Below, in pieces: positions 11,137 to 21,575 of a stretch of DNA of 64,000 bases (its first letter is position 1; the number at the start of each line of letters is the position of its first letter). Origin of the DNA: Megalobrama amblycephala. Its lineage: Eukaryota; Chordata; Actinopteri; Cypriniformes; Xenocyprididae. A program made the position numbers and the translations under genes. The notes under the pieces were generated by a model. It ran no database searches. It saw nothing but the letters and a program-made list of their open reading frames with translations, and was not told the DNA's origin. Location of the stretch: contig NC_063051.1 in assembly GCF_018812025.1 (NCBI RefSeq), positions 3,578,896 through 3,642,895 on the forward strand. The letters are read 5' to 3'.

Positions 11137-12101
11137 CTGAAGAATTGACTTTATTTATCTTTTGCACAGAGGAGAACAGAACAGATATATATAAAAAAGA
11201 GAGAAATAAATTTAATAAGTGACTTTTCACACTCTTTGGGGGCAGAATACATATAATTCAATAAGTGGCTCTAATTATAAATTACATAAAAATACTAATC
11301 AAACATATACATATACAGACACAAACTAGATTAGGCTATAACAAATGACATATGCACACATTCGACAGATTCAGATTCACTAGCCTATATAGAATCGACT
11401 CAAGAGTCATTCGTTCGGGAAGCGGACTATTTCAGCCCTCGCGACGACAAAACAATGCACGTTCGAGAACCGTTGATGGAGTCGAACGTCATGAAAATAA
11501 TTCGGTTCTGGTTTTTTAAAAAGGAACCGGTTTAGTTCTCGCTTTCCAACCTTTCTGAGCAGAGACTTGCACGATTCTTGACTCTCGCGCAAGTCTTCAC
11601 AGCAGAGGATATAAGAGCATGTCCAGCACGAGCTTGAATTATTTAAACTAACCAGCCTAACGGTTGTTCGCCTCTGTTTGGGTTTCTGTTATTTTTAAAC
11701 CACAGCTTGTTTTGGGCAGCCCTGCTCGTCAAAAGCCAAACACATATAGGCTACGTGGTCATTGGCATGTGTTTATTTCCATCTCTATTGCATTTAGTAC
11801 ATTCATTTTTAACACAGTTCATAAAAAATGGGCGAAAACATTAATAGATGATTAATGGCATGCAATTTTAGGAGACAGCAGACGTGGGAAACCCTGCACA
11901 TTTAGCCTAGATACAACCATTCATGATTTTGATCGTTTCATAGAGGCAAGAGTCAAAACCAAGGGCATGAACAAACACCGCTATTATTGTGGTTCGAGGG
12001 CAAGGTTAAACTTGAATGGTTAAAAAAACACCAGGGACACTGACACTTTTCCACAGTAACCACTCTTTCCTCACCTGGGTTGAAAAACAAAATCACAAAT
12101 A

Positions 12102-12347
12102 CACTGTAAAAACTCTAAAGAAACAAAATAAATGTTACAGTCAAACTGTTAATTGGTACCCATACATTAACAGCAAAACGGTATATTAATAGATAGGCCT
12201 AGATGTTACTTACTGTAAAATATTATGAACAATGTTTTAAAAGTAAAAAGCATGAATAAGCCTACAATATATTTACGGATAAAATGTATAGAAGTTACTG
12301 ATGTTGCTAAAATGATATCACGTCAATATATTGAAATGTTTACAGTG
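12102..12347. mobile_element. short Tc1/mariner-like MITE (CACTGTAAAAA ends)
   Basis: CACTGTAAAAA on the left and the inverted TGTTTACAGTG on the right are each flanked by TA. It is 246 bases with no coding capacity and lies in the presumed first intron of gene A. Confidence 0.65.
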
Positions 12348-13047
12348 TAGCTATTACAATGCATGTACACGATTTTATACTTTATCATATGTTATTGTTC
12401 AATCGTAATTCTTTTTTTTTTAAATAAAGCAACATGTTAGAGAAGTCTAAATATGTAAGACTTTATAATAAGACTCTCGAAGTTTGAGGGTGTTGTGTTG
12501 AAATTTTGCCTATAATAAGATTCGTCTTGTAAACAGCGTCACCAAACTTGTAATAGCCTGTGAATCCGAATCTATCCACTGCTTTTTCACTTCACGAAAC
12601 TGTTGAATACCGCAACAAACCACATTTTATACAAATAAAGTTGGAATGGGTACATGCTTTCTATACATCCAGTCACAGAAATGCGTTTACAGACACACCC
12701 CGGAGCGGGAGTGTTTTGCTATTCAAAGCAATATGTGATGAGATGTTACCTGTGCGATTGTTTATCTGATCTGACGCTTGCTATTTATTGCCTTTTTGAA
12801 AACGTCTCAAACCGAACTCCTTATGCAAATGAAAAACCAATGCAACTCAATTTAATTTAAAAGGACATTTCTTTTTAATAGGCTCTTATTATTGTTATTT
12901 CATGATTGTGTCAGGTGTCAAAATGTGATGCATGATTTGAACCAACTGTTAACAACGTTAAGTTTATTCCTGTCTGCATAACCGATTTCCAGAGATCACA
13001 CATAACACATTTATATAAACAGATAAGATTCAGATGATAACAGTCTT
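12348..13047. other. presumed intron 1 of gene A
   Basis: No exon or repeat end is seen apart from the short element to its left. It contains an octamer word ATGCAAAT (12,824-12,831). Its status as an intron depends on the gene A model. Confidence 0.3.
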
Positions 13048-13049
13048 AC

Positions 13050-13107
13050 CTGACCTGTCCAGTTCACCTCTCATCGGCAGATTCCAGGCGGATCTACTTG
13101 AAGACAT
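13050..13107 (-). CDS. candidate first coding exon of unrecognised gene A
   Basis: The exon starts at an ATG (13,107-13,105), has a second in-frame ATG eleven codons later, and reads MSSSRSAWNLPMRGELDRS plus one base. It then meets a textbook donor, CAG|GTAAGA. The one-base overhang joins in frame to the exon at 11,042-11,136. Upstream on the same strand (13,190-13,320) is a CpG-rich block with CCAAT and TATA-like words, as expected of a promoter. I do not recognise the N-terminus. No signal peptide or transmembrane segment is visible in the first 51 residues. The first in-frame ATG is taken as the start because nothing upstream in frame suggests a longer product. The donor is the strongest evidence; coding status is an inference. 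Confidence 0.4.
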
Positions 13108-13189
13108 CGGTTATAAGTCCGTGTATTTTCTTCGTATCCTTGGTGACAGTTTCCTATTACTCTAATGTTGTATTTAAAATGTATGGCTG

Positions 13190-13325
13190 AATTCCAGCAG
13201 TGGAATCCAGGTTTTATTCAGCGAGGGAAGTTTGCGTTGAGCGCGCGCCTCGGAGACGCTGTGCGCGCGTGGAACTGTCCGTGGTACTGAAAAGGCGTCG
13301 CGCGCGTCATTGGATTCCTTGAGAT
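13190..13325 (-). promoter_or_regulatory. candidate promoter of gene A
   Basis: This is one of the most CpG-dense pieces in the window (13,235-13,310, with repeated GCGCGC). On the minus strand the order is an ATCCAATGACG CCAAT box at about 13,308, the CpG cluster, then GAATAAAACC (TATA-like) at about 13,210. The predicted first exon lies about 100 bases downstream. No transcription start can be fixed from sequence alone. Confidence 0.4.
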
Positions 13326-14285
13326 TTTTTGCCCCCCTTGACTGAATTAGCCTACCTAAAAAACGCTAAAGAATACTCGCTTCACTATACACAGAACTTT
13401 TTGCTTATTTCTTTACAGAGTGTTAAAGAAATACATTTTAAGTGACACAGCTTAACCTTTTTATACACCTAAGTTTTAACACCTATTGATGACGCGTGTG
13501 TGTGTATATGCGTGCGTGCTCTGATGAGATTAGATTTGCACTGATTTGATGTCTAACCCTGAAACGGTGAGCTGGAAATATCGACTGGATTTCTTCAACT
13601 GAAAAACAACATGAAGTCGGCATGTATGCTAGATGCGTTTCCAATTTACTGACCACTGGCAGAAAACATCTACAACGGCATGTCTAACCGGTAACAGAAA
13701 CGATCGCTGACCTCATGTGATAAACTACCAAGACAACTACGCTGTCAACAACTTCTCTCAATCTGCTCTAACTGCTCCGCGAGACGCGGGATATGTAAAT
13801 GCGCAAAAGACGTCAGATGGTGTCGATTTTGTTTAATTGGCCAAGCACCAGTCTGTGACGGCGATATATTAAGGTTGGCTTGTCAGAATCACACATCATG
13901 GGATCAATGTCCCGTTTCAGGTCGATGGACAAGTTTCAACACGACAAGAATAGAAAGCGCGCGCGAGAGCACGAGCTCCCATGAGGATGTTCTCAAACCG
14001 AACATAGATTGCTTGTTAACCTCTCACCCATCGAGCCAGTCATATCTCATCTTTGCCTAATGTTTTATAACTTAAAAGAGGGCATGCTTGTGAAATTGGT
14101 TGGTTGTAGACCGCCACCAACGTCTAGATTTTGTTTTTAAAATTACTCACAGATGGCATATTCCTCAAACAATCCTAAAACACTGCATGTGTAAGTGACA
14201 GTTAGTAAAAATAAACTGATGTACAAAAGAACATACTGTGTGCATCCCCTCAGAGCATTTTAAGAGCTTTTTTTTCCAAGTGTAA
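13326..14285. other. upstream flank of gene A, no gene seen
   Basis: Sequence upstream of the candidate promoter. It contains CpG-containing words, a GACGTCAG CRE-like word (13,809-13,816) and a short GCGCGCGAGAGC stretch near 13,960. No convincing exon is seen on either strand. Confidence 0.3.
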
Positions 14286-14287
14286 AA

Positions 14288-14510
14288 AGATAAAACCTAA
14301 AAACGAAAATTCAGTCATGATGATCTCCTCACCATCATGTCCTTCCGAACCCCTATACATTTCTTTCTTCTGTGGAACGCAAAAGATGAAGTCAAGCAGA
14401 AATGTTAAGGACTTACAGCCTGTCACCATTTACTTTTATGGCATCTTTGTTCATACAATGAAAGTGAATAATGACTGAAACGGTCACCTTATGTTCCATG
14501 GAAAACAGAT
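14288..14510. repeat. left arm of a TTAGTTCACCC-family element
   Basis: AACGAAAATTCAGTCATGATG, then CCTCACCATCATGTCCTTCC and TTTCTTTCTTCTGTGGAACGC, matches the start of the family (compare 3,577 and 19,347). The outermost terminus and the right arm are missing. Confidence 0.6.
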
Positions 14511-15059
14511 AGGGACACTTTTGAATTTAAAAATAGCCAAAATCTAATTTAGCAATACCACACTGCTTACAGCTATTGTTATGAGTATATGCACAAATTT
14601 GATTCAGCCACAGGTAATCACAGCTGGGTTATTTTTCAGTACAGCAACACTATTGCAAGTGTGTTTCTGTTTTTGACACAATATGGCCACCTTTTGGGTT
14701 TCTTTTTGATGCACCAATGAAAATAGGTCAAAAAGAGCATAACTTCAATGCTCCTCCTTTTCTGTGCTTCACTAGCTTGCAGCAATCATATGACAAAGTG
14801 TTCAGGAGATGGAGAACCTGCCTGAGCTTTTTGGATATGACACTTGTATTGATCTGTATTGTCAATGGTAAATCCCCCACATCTCATCCAATCAGAAGTT
14901 ACTTGATGCATGACAAAAGAGAACAGGGGTTTCTAAGGTTTAAAACAGACAGTATTGTCATCAATTAGTGCTCCTTCAGCATCAAGAAGAATAGCATATG
15001 GCAACAGAGAAACAACTTTTTTTTTTGAAAGAAGGAAATTATTACTTTGATTCAGTAAG

Positions 15060-15380
15060 GACACATTAATTTTGATCAAAAGTAACAGTAAAGACACTTA
15101 TAGTATTACAAAATATTTCTTTTTCAAATAAATGCTGTTCTTTTGAACTTTCTATTCTTCAAAGAATATTGAAAAAATATACATATTAAGCAGTACAGTT
15201 ATTTTCAATACTGACAATACAGTAAGAACAGTTTCTTGAACACCAAATCAGCATGTTAGAATGATTTCTGAAGGATCATGTTACACTGAAGACTGGGGTA
15301 TTGATGCTGAAAATATAGCGTTACAAACCCAGGAATAAAATACATTTTAAATCACACCGTTTATATATACTTTCTTGAAG
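15060..15380. repeat. fragment of a Tc1-type MITE family
   Basis: It shares AAATGCTGTTCTTTTGAACTTTCTATTC and the CTGAAGGATCATGT-ACACTGAAGACTGG segment with the element at 5,466-6,419, but neither terminus is present. Confidence 0.6.
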
Positions 15381-15522
15381 AATTACAGTGTAAAAAGATC
15401 AAATGACCTGCTGAACATCAGAGAGTAACTGTTAGTACCAAAAGAGAAAATTACAATTTGATACAACGGATATTCCAACATTCAGACACACTAAGAAAAA
15501 TACAAACCCAAACAAACAACAG

Positions 15523-15751
15523 GGTTAGACTTTATTTCGATTGTCCACTTATACATTATACATATTCTACTAACTATAAGTAACTTTGTACCTACATATC
15601 AACTAACTCATTAATTTGCAGCTACATGTCAACTAACTCTCAGAGTATTAGTAGACTGTTAGAAGGTTAAGATTAGTAGAATATGTAGTAATGTACTTGC
15701 ATAGTAAAGTCAGTAGAAAGTCTGTTGGGGGACCATCAAAATGAAGTGTTA
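15523..15751. mobile_element. MITE with TAGACTTTATTTCGATTGTCC-type ends
   Basis: GTTAGACTTTATTTCGATTGTCC-type sequence on the left is mirrored by GGACCATCAAAATGAAGTGTTA on the right. The interior carries repeated CATGTCAACTAACTC and CTACTAATACTC words that also continue just past the right end. Noncoding. Confidence 0.5.
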
Positions 15752-16114
15752 GCAGATATTAAGAGGACAGTCTACTAATACTCTAATGAGAGGTAGTTGA
15801 CATGTAATTCAAAAACTTTTGATATACAAAGATGGTATATTACTATAAATGGGAGAAAGTGCAACGCACAATATGGCAGAAAGTCCTGCCTTCTAAGTAA
15901 AAGAGCCAATTGCCAATTGGTAAAGTCATTGCGTCACTGCAGCTGTCATTAGAAGCTCTGGTTGCTATAGCAAAAGTCAGTGTTCCGAGACGCATACTTA
16001 GGACTGTGCATGCGCTTTGGCTATTAGAGCCTGAAAAATAAATACCTGCTTGTCATGATTTGAGAGTTTAGAAACAAGATTTATGAGACCGTTGTTGTCA
16101 GATTTCATTGGTGA

Positions 16115-16138
16115 TGTAACATGTTATCCACTGAAGGC
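16115..16138 (-). repeat. residual 3' LTR terminus
   Basis: CCTTCAGTGGATAACATGTT followed by ACA matches the end of the 5' LTR (17,273-17,296) with one mismatch and abuts the right copy of the 5-bp target duplication. Confidence 0.65.
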
Positions 16139-17255
16139 GGAACACCCAATCAAAACAAAACAGTCCAGGAGGGTGGAGAAGCAGAGGTGGTTTAGGGGGA
16201 GGGATGGAGGGCCAGGCCCATGAAGGGGAAGTGGGCCTGGATCATTGCATGGTGGCGGACCTGGACCATGAGACAGAGGCGGACCTGGTCCGTGGAGCAG
16301 AGGACGAGACCATGGAGAATCAGGTGGACCTAGACTGTGGAGCAGGCCTGGATCATGGAGCAATTGTGAGAACATAGACAGTTCGTGACCGGCCTCCGTG
16401 GCTGTGATATGGGGCATGGACAGTTCATGAATGGCCTTCATGCCTGTGACATGGCAGGAAAAAAGTTCACAGGTGGATGCCCCTGCCTCTGGAGGAGATG
16501 TAGAAGTCTCCACTGCCTCAGAAGGAGCTGTAGAGGTCGCTGCCACATTGGAAGGAGATATAGTAGTCGCTGCCGCCTCAAGAGCAGCAGCAGCGATTGT
16601 CGCCTAATCTGAGGAAGTGTATGCGGCCCACACACACACACACATGATGACCACCACCGGAAGCACTGAGGATAATGAGATGACTTCTGGGACCACTGGA
16701 TTTGGACTTGGAACCACTGGACTTGACTTGCTCACCGCTCGCATTGACCTCAGTTGTGAATCCATAACACTGCCGTTTAGTCTCATCTGCACAGAGTTAC
16801 AATGACCAAGGAGATCTGTCAAGCGATCCATGAGCGACCATGACGTGACGAGACTCTGGCATGGCAGTCATGACATGACAAGACTCTGGCGTGGCGGCCA
16901 TAACGTGACGTGTCTCTGGCATGACGTGACTTGACTCTGGTGTGACGGCCATGACGTGACGAGGCTCTGGCGTGGTGAGTGCTGTCGAATTGCAGGGTTC
17001 CTCGTCCGCAATTTCCACAGTAAATGTGGAACCACTCAGCAACAAGGCAAAGACAATATAGTCAGCGAGGGTCCCCGGAATGTCACTTTGGGGCATCAGA
17101 TAGTTTAAAAAGTCACTCAAGCCATTTCGAAAAATGCCCTTTAACGCAATATCATTAAAATCCACCACATCACAGAGTTCACAAAAGTCCCTGACATCCT
17201 CCTCCAGGGGACATTTCCCCAGGTGCAAATGCAGAAGAGTAACCACTGGGTTCAC
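16127..17255 (-). pseudogene. retrotransposon gag-like pseudogene
   Basis: The minus-strand frame from 17,255 begins at GTG-AAC-CCA where the family normally has ATG, so the start codon looks lost. Residues ~14-80 resemble a Ty3/gypsy-type capsid segment (LEEDVRDFCELC, then GIFRNGLSDFLNYLMP). This is followed by a 10-residue tandem repeat region with the motif ESRHVMA. The frame stops at 16,797. Overlapping frames (16,604-16,831 with VVPSPNPVVPE; 16,124-16,546 with a Pro-rich LLHGPGPP tail) appear to continue the same protein after frameshifts. The family is common in cyprinid genomes as hypothetical proteins. Capsid assembly is the inferred ancestral role; this copy cannot make an intact product. 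Confidence 0.65.
16838..16985 (-). repeat. ~30-bp degenerate tandem repeat inside the gag pseudogene
   Basis: Four to five copies of GACTCTGGCRTGGCGGYCATGACGTGAC-like units, period about 30 bases. On the minus strand they encode a ten-residue unit with the core ESRHVMA. Confidence 0.75.
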
Positions 17256-17272
17256 AGTGAGGCCTAGCTTTC

Positions 17273-17748
17273 TGTAACGTGTTATCCACTGAAGGTGAGC
17301 AGAATTTAACCCATATGCAGGTTATTTAAATAAATGTGAACAGATACAAATAAACAGAACCAGACAGTGACTTGAGTTGACATAAACTTGACCATAAACC
17401 ATGAAAACAAAGACTCACCAACAGTGGGTTATGTTTAACAAAGCTAGACAAAACTTAATGGAAACATGAGGGCTATTTATGCACAAAAATAATAATGACT
17501 AACAAGATACACCTGTGAATAATCAAGACCAATGACAAGACAGAACTGATGAAACATGAACCAATGAGAATTTGACATAAAACAAGGGAGCCAATCAGAA
17601 CATTACACATGAACGGGGAGGCACGTGACACTGAGAGGATCACGTGAGGGGAACAGGGAATCACATGACATGAAACATGACTGTAAGAAATAGCAATATA
17701 AAAGACATGAAAGCATTAACATAACCAAAACCTAAAACAGAAGTGACA
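17273..17748 (-). repeat. 5' LTR of the gag-only element
   Basis: TG...CA boundaries (TGTCACTTC at 17,748, GTTACA at 17,273). On the minus strand it has GATTGGCTCC and CATTGGTTC CCAAT-type words, then GCATAAATAGCCC as a TATA-like box near 17,485, in promoter order. Plus-strand CACGTGA words (17,622 and 17,641) are E-box-like. Confidence 0.65.
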
Positions 17749-17753
17749 GGTGA

Positions 17754-18026
17754 TTTCAAATATGAAATTTAATTGTAAGCTTAATGAACAGCTTTGGAGA
17801 AATTTCCCAATTCAAAGAGATAGGAGCTGCACTTGCATTACTGAAATAGCTGCCCAAGAGGCATTTCAAAGATGGCCGCCGGGTGAAATGACTTGCCTGA
17901 GGGACTTTGATGTAGTTGCAAAGTTAATTGTATTGTTAGTAGAATAGATTATCAAAATAAAGTGTTATCGACAACAGTCCTTATGTTAAAAAACCCTGTT
18001 TCTCTCGTAAGAAAATGAAAGGGAAA

Positions 18027-18029
<3 letters not shown>
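17754..18029. other. no gene seen
   Basis: Unique AT-rich sequence between the LTR element and the TA repeat. Confidence 0.35.
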
Positions 18030-18086
<57 letters not shown>

Positions 18087-18210
18087 CACACACTGATATA
18101 CTTGAATATCTTCCGTATACTTAATCTCTCTTTTTTGGTACTGATTTCCTCTTTTCCAAATACAAACAACAACAAACAAACAAACAAACAAAACAAACAA
18201 AAACGCAAAC
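18030..18210. repeat. (TA)n, (CA)n and (CAAA)n simple repeats
   Basis: About 25 TA units (18,030-18,079) run into six CA units. After 75 unique bases a CAAACAAA-type tract follows (18,162-18,217). Short open frames across them are artefacts. Confidence 0.9.
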
Positions 18211-18304
18211 AAACAAAAAACAGATCAATTACATACATGGGGGCATAAAAATAATATAACCAGGTCAAATTAAACACACTACAATCACTAATAACAACAT
18301 GCAC

Positions 18305-18623
18305 TTTATTATTCTCACTCATTTCAGTTCTATCCTACAGCAACAGACAGCATTTGGAATGAATAATTCATGTTTTGAAGCAGACACTACTGAATACATC
18401 ATCTGTAGAACATGTTAATGAAATAAAATGTCTGACTAAGCTTCATTTAGTTGCGTTAATAGTGTTACCTCATTTTCAGAATGTGCCTGATTTACTTGCT
18501 GCCTAAATGCAGTTCATGATTACCGTGGGAAGACAGACAATAGAAAAAGCAACATATACAATTAGTTTTCTCAGAAATAAATACAAAGCCAAAGAATAAC
18601 GTGTATTTCATTAAGTCTTTAAT
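18305..18623 (-). terminator. candidate polyadenylation signals of gene B
   Basis: On the minus strand, ATTAAA at 18,623-18,618 and AATAAA at 18,310-18,305 lie 213 and 526 bases beyond the gene B stop codon. Either could end the transcript; no choice can be made from sequence. Confidence 0.35.
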
Positions 18624-18835
18624 AAAAGGATCTGAAAGGGATAATTGCTTGTTTGCTGATAACAAAGAAGTAACTTTTCAGATATTTAGGGATGTTAATT
18701 TCAAAGACTTACAAAGAAAAAAACAGCCTTTGATGATTTCAAAGACACTGACAAACTTTCTCCCTCTCACACATGCACCCACACTCACATATGCGCTCAT
18801 CATTCACCCACATTCCCTCTAATCCGCTTTATCCC

Positions 18836-19149
18836 TCACTCCTCCCTGTTCCCGATTGTTTCTCCCACCATCACTGGCTTCTGCTGTCCATTATGGTCTT
18901 CCTCCTCCGCTTCGTTTTTCTTCTCCTCTTTCTCCTCTTCCATTTCCATGTCCAGTTCTTCAAAGGAAGAGCCACTGCCTACAGACTCACTGGATCCCTT
19001 GCCCCCTTGGTCCGCATCCTCACTGTGACCCTCTTCCTCACCCAGGCCAGGCTGAGAGCTCTCCAGCAATGGGGCAGAGGCCTCCACCACATCCCTGCTC
19101 TCTTCAACCACTTCCTGGGACACTGAGCTTGACTTTTGCTCCAGCTCAC
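18836..19149 (-). CDS. terminal exon of unrecognised gene B, acidic C-terminus
   Basis: The acceptor TTTATGTTCCAG precedes GTGAGCTGGAG. With the single-base carry-over from the exon at 27,276-27,456 the frame reads Gly-ELEQKSSSVSQE and stays open for 104 codons to TGA at 18,838-18,836. The peptide is strongly acidic: an LGEEEGHSEDADQGGKGSS segment, a Ser/Gly linker, then FEELDMEMEEEKEEKKNE and a short polar end. It looks intrinsically disordered, with no domain, signal or membrane segment. Phase agreement across an 8.1-kb intron and codon-like composition support a real exon. The protein family is not recognised, so no function is assigned. The 3' untranslated region would follow on the left. 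Confidence 0.55.
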
Positions 19150-19216
19150 CTGGAACATAAAGAATATTAACAGTTTAATCAATTAACATTTTGACCCCAT
19201 AAGACAGTATCCCTCT

Positions 19217-20130
19217 ACACTTAAAAATAAAGGTTCCAAATGGGGGTTTTCACAGCGATGCCATGAAAGAACCATTTTGGGTTCTCCAAAGAACCTTTCA
19301 GTGAACAAAAGAACAATTTTTTTTATTAGAGTGAAGAACATTTTAAAGGGTTAGTTCACCCAAAAATGAAAATTCTGTTATTAATGAATCACCCTCATGT
19401 CATTCCAAACCCATAAGACTTTCGTTCAGTTTTGGAACAGAAATGAAGATCTTTTTGATGAAATCTGAGCGATTTCTGTCCCTCCATAGACAGACTACAC
19501 AACTGACACTTTGACACTTCAAAAAGTGGGATCATAAAACTTATGAATTGAGTGGTTTAGTCCAAATTTTCTGATGAGACTCGATCACTTTATATGATGA
19601 ACTTGTTTAATTTAGGCTTTTATTCACATATAAACATTGATCAGCAAACACAAGCTCAACCGAACCTGCTCGACGCGCGAGAACCAACCTCTTCCAGAAG
19701 CTCAAACGTACTGCGTAACACATGAGAAATTGTGCTTCCGTTTACCATAACTGATGTGTGATTTGATGAATGTTTATATGTGGATAAAAGCCTAAATTCA
19801 ATCTTTTCATCATATAAAGCGATTGAGTCTCTTCAGAAAATTTAGACTAAACCACTCATATGGATTAGTTTTATCTCTTTATGAAGGTTTTGAAGCATCA
19901 AAGTGTCAGTTGCGTAGAGAGACAGAAAGCTCTCAGATTTCATTTGTGTTCCAAAGATGAGCGAAAGTCTTACAGGTTTGGAACAATATGAGGGTGAGTA
20001 ATAAATGACAGAACTTTCATTTTTGTTTGAACTATCCCTTTAAAAAAACTAAAAAACCTTTTCCCAATAAGTTCCATGGAAGCAATGATGCCAATAAAGA
20101 CCCTTTTGGTTTGATTGTTTTTAAGATATA
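19217..20130. mobile_element. AAAGAACC-type repeat split by a TTAA MITE
   Basis: CACTTAAAAATAAAGGTTCC opens a cyprinid repeat rich in AAAGAACC words. It resumes after 20,043 with AAAAACCTTTTCCC, TTCCATGGAAGCAATGATGCC and AATAAAGACCC. The TTAA element at 19,347-20,039 sits inside it, so this copy is older than that insertion. Its right terminus is eroded. Confidence 0.6.
19347..20039. mobile_element. foldback TTAA MITE (AGGGTTAGTTCACCC ends)
   Basis: AGGGTTAGTTCACCC at the left and GAACTATCCCT at the right are flanked by TTAA at 19,343-19,346 and 20,040-20,043. Long inverted arms: GGCTTTTATTCACATATAAAC near 19,616 mirrors GTTTATATGTGGATAAAAGCC near 19,770, and the TTAGTCCAAATTTTCTGA segment near 19,558 mirrors TCAGAAAATTTAGACTAA near 19,834. 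No coding frame. Confidence 0.85.
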
Positions 20131-20610
20131 GGGCACATTTTTATGTAGGGAAATCTGTATACTGTGCTCAAAAGGATGATATGAAAATCCTTTAATACCA
20201 TTAGAAACAATTCTGAGTGAACAAACTGTACATTATCATTAAAGACAAGCTAAGTAAAGTTGAAGAACTTGAATTATAAAACTAAAAAAAGAAAATGGTA
20301 CAGTTTAAAGTCCTGCTGTTATCACTGATAGCCTTTGGGGATCCTTTAATGGCATTTCAGCATCAGAGTGTTACAGTCATTTACTAACAGCAGTATAATT
20401 GCAAGAAGCTGTGCTGTTATCGTGACACACACCAGGTGAGAGTTATAATTGCCAAAAAGCTAAATATGAGCTAAAACAACCCCCAAAGGCTGCATTTGTG
20501 CCAAATTAAAAAAATACCTCCAGAGAGATTTCAAATATTTAACTCAGAATTAAAGGTTAGACGCTGGTAAACAGCTGGGATTCTCTTAGCTAAAAAAGGA
20601 AATTCCTTAA

Positions 20611-21575
20611 AGGTGCCGTAGAATGTGTTTTCAAAAAATGTAATATAAGTCTAAGGTGTCCCCTGAATGTGTCTGTGAAGTTTCAGCTCAAAATACCCCA
20701 TAGATTTTTTTTTATTCATTTTTTTTAACTGCCTTTTTTGAGGCATAATTAAATATGCGCAGATTCAGCACGCGGCCCCTTTAAATTCTCGTGCTACCCG
20801 CCCCCAAGCTCACAACTGCCTTAAACAGCATAAAGTTCACACAGCTAATATAACCCTCAAAATGGATCTTTACAAAGTGTTCGTCATGCAGCATGTCTAA
20901 TCGTGTAAGTACAGTGTTTATTTGGATGTTTACATTTGATTCTGAATGAGTTTGATAGTGCTCCGTGGCTAACGGCTAATGCTACACTGTTGGAGAGATT
21001 TATAAAGAATGAAGTTGTGTTTATGAATTATACAGTCTGCAAGTGTTTAATAATGAAAATAATGACGACTTTTGTCTCTGTGAATACAGTAAGAAACTAT
21101 GGTAACTTTAACCATATTTAACAGTAAATTAGCAACATGCTAACGAAACATTTAGAAAGACAATTTACAAATATCACTAAAAATATCACTAAAAATATCA
21201 TGTAATCATGGATCATGTCAGTTATTATTGCTCCATCTGCCATTTTTTGCTATTGTTCTTGCTTGCTTACCTAGTCTGATGATTCAGCTGTGCACAGATC
21301 CAGACGTTAATACTGGCTGCCCTTGTGTAATGCCTTGAACATGAGCTGGCATATATAAATATTGGGGGCGTACATATTAATAATCCCGACTGTTACGTAA
21401 CAGTCGGTGTTATGTTGAGATTCGCCTGTTCTTCAGAGGTCTTTTAAACAAATCAAATTTACATAAGAAAGACGAAACAATGGTGTTTGAGACTCACTGT
21501 ATGTCATTTCCATGTACTGAACTCTTGTTATTCAACTATGCCAAGGTAAATCCAATTTTTCATTCTACGGCACCT
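20611..21575. mobile_element. AGGTGCCGTAGAA-type TTAA MITE (inverted orientation)
   Basis: TTAA (20,607-20,610) then AGGTGCCGTAGAA at the left and TTCTACGGCACCT then TTAT at the right. It is the same family as 9,224-9,996 and 31,568-32,527 but runs the other way: the ATGGATCTTTACAAAGTGTT segment is near 20,862 here. The core palindrome GACTGTTACGTAACAGTC is intact at 21,388-21,405. Confidence 0.85.

Larger units (their letters stand above)
16115..17748 (-). mobile_element. LTR-retrotransposon remnant, gag-only, 5-bp target duplication
   Basis: The element runs from TGTCAC (17,748) to GTTACA (16,115) on the minus strand. The same 5 bases lie outside both ends: GGTGA on the plus strand at 16,110-16,114 and 17,749-17,753. 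The first 476 bases (17,273-17,748) look like a 5' LTR. Its last ~24 bases, CCTTCAGTGGATAACA then GTTACA, recur at the far end as the only trace of a 3' LTR. Between them is a broken gag-like frame; pol, integrase and envelope genes are absent. A typical tRNA primer-binding site is not obvious after the LTR. It is dead or at best mobilised by other elements. Confidence 0.75.
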
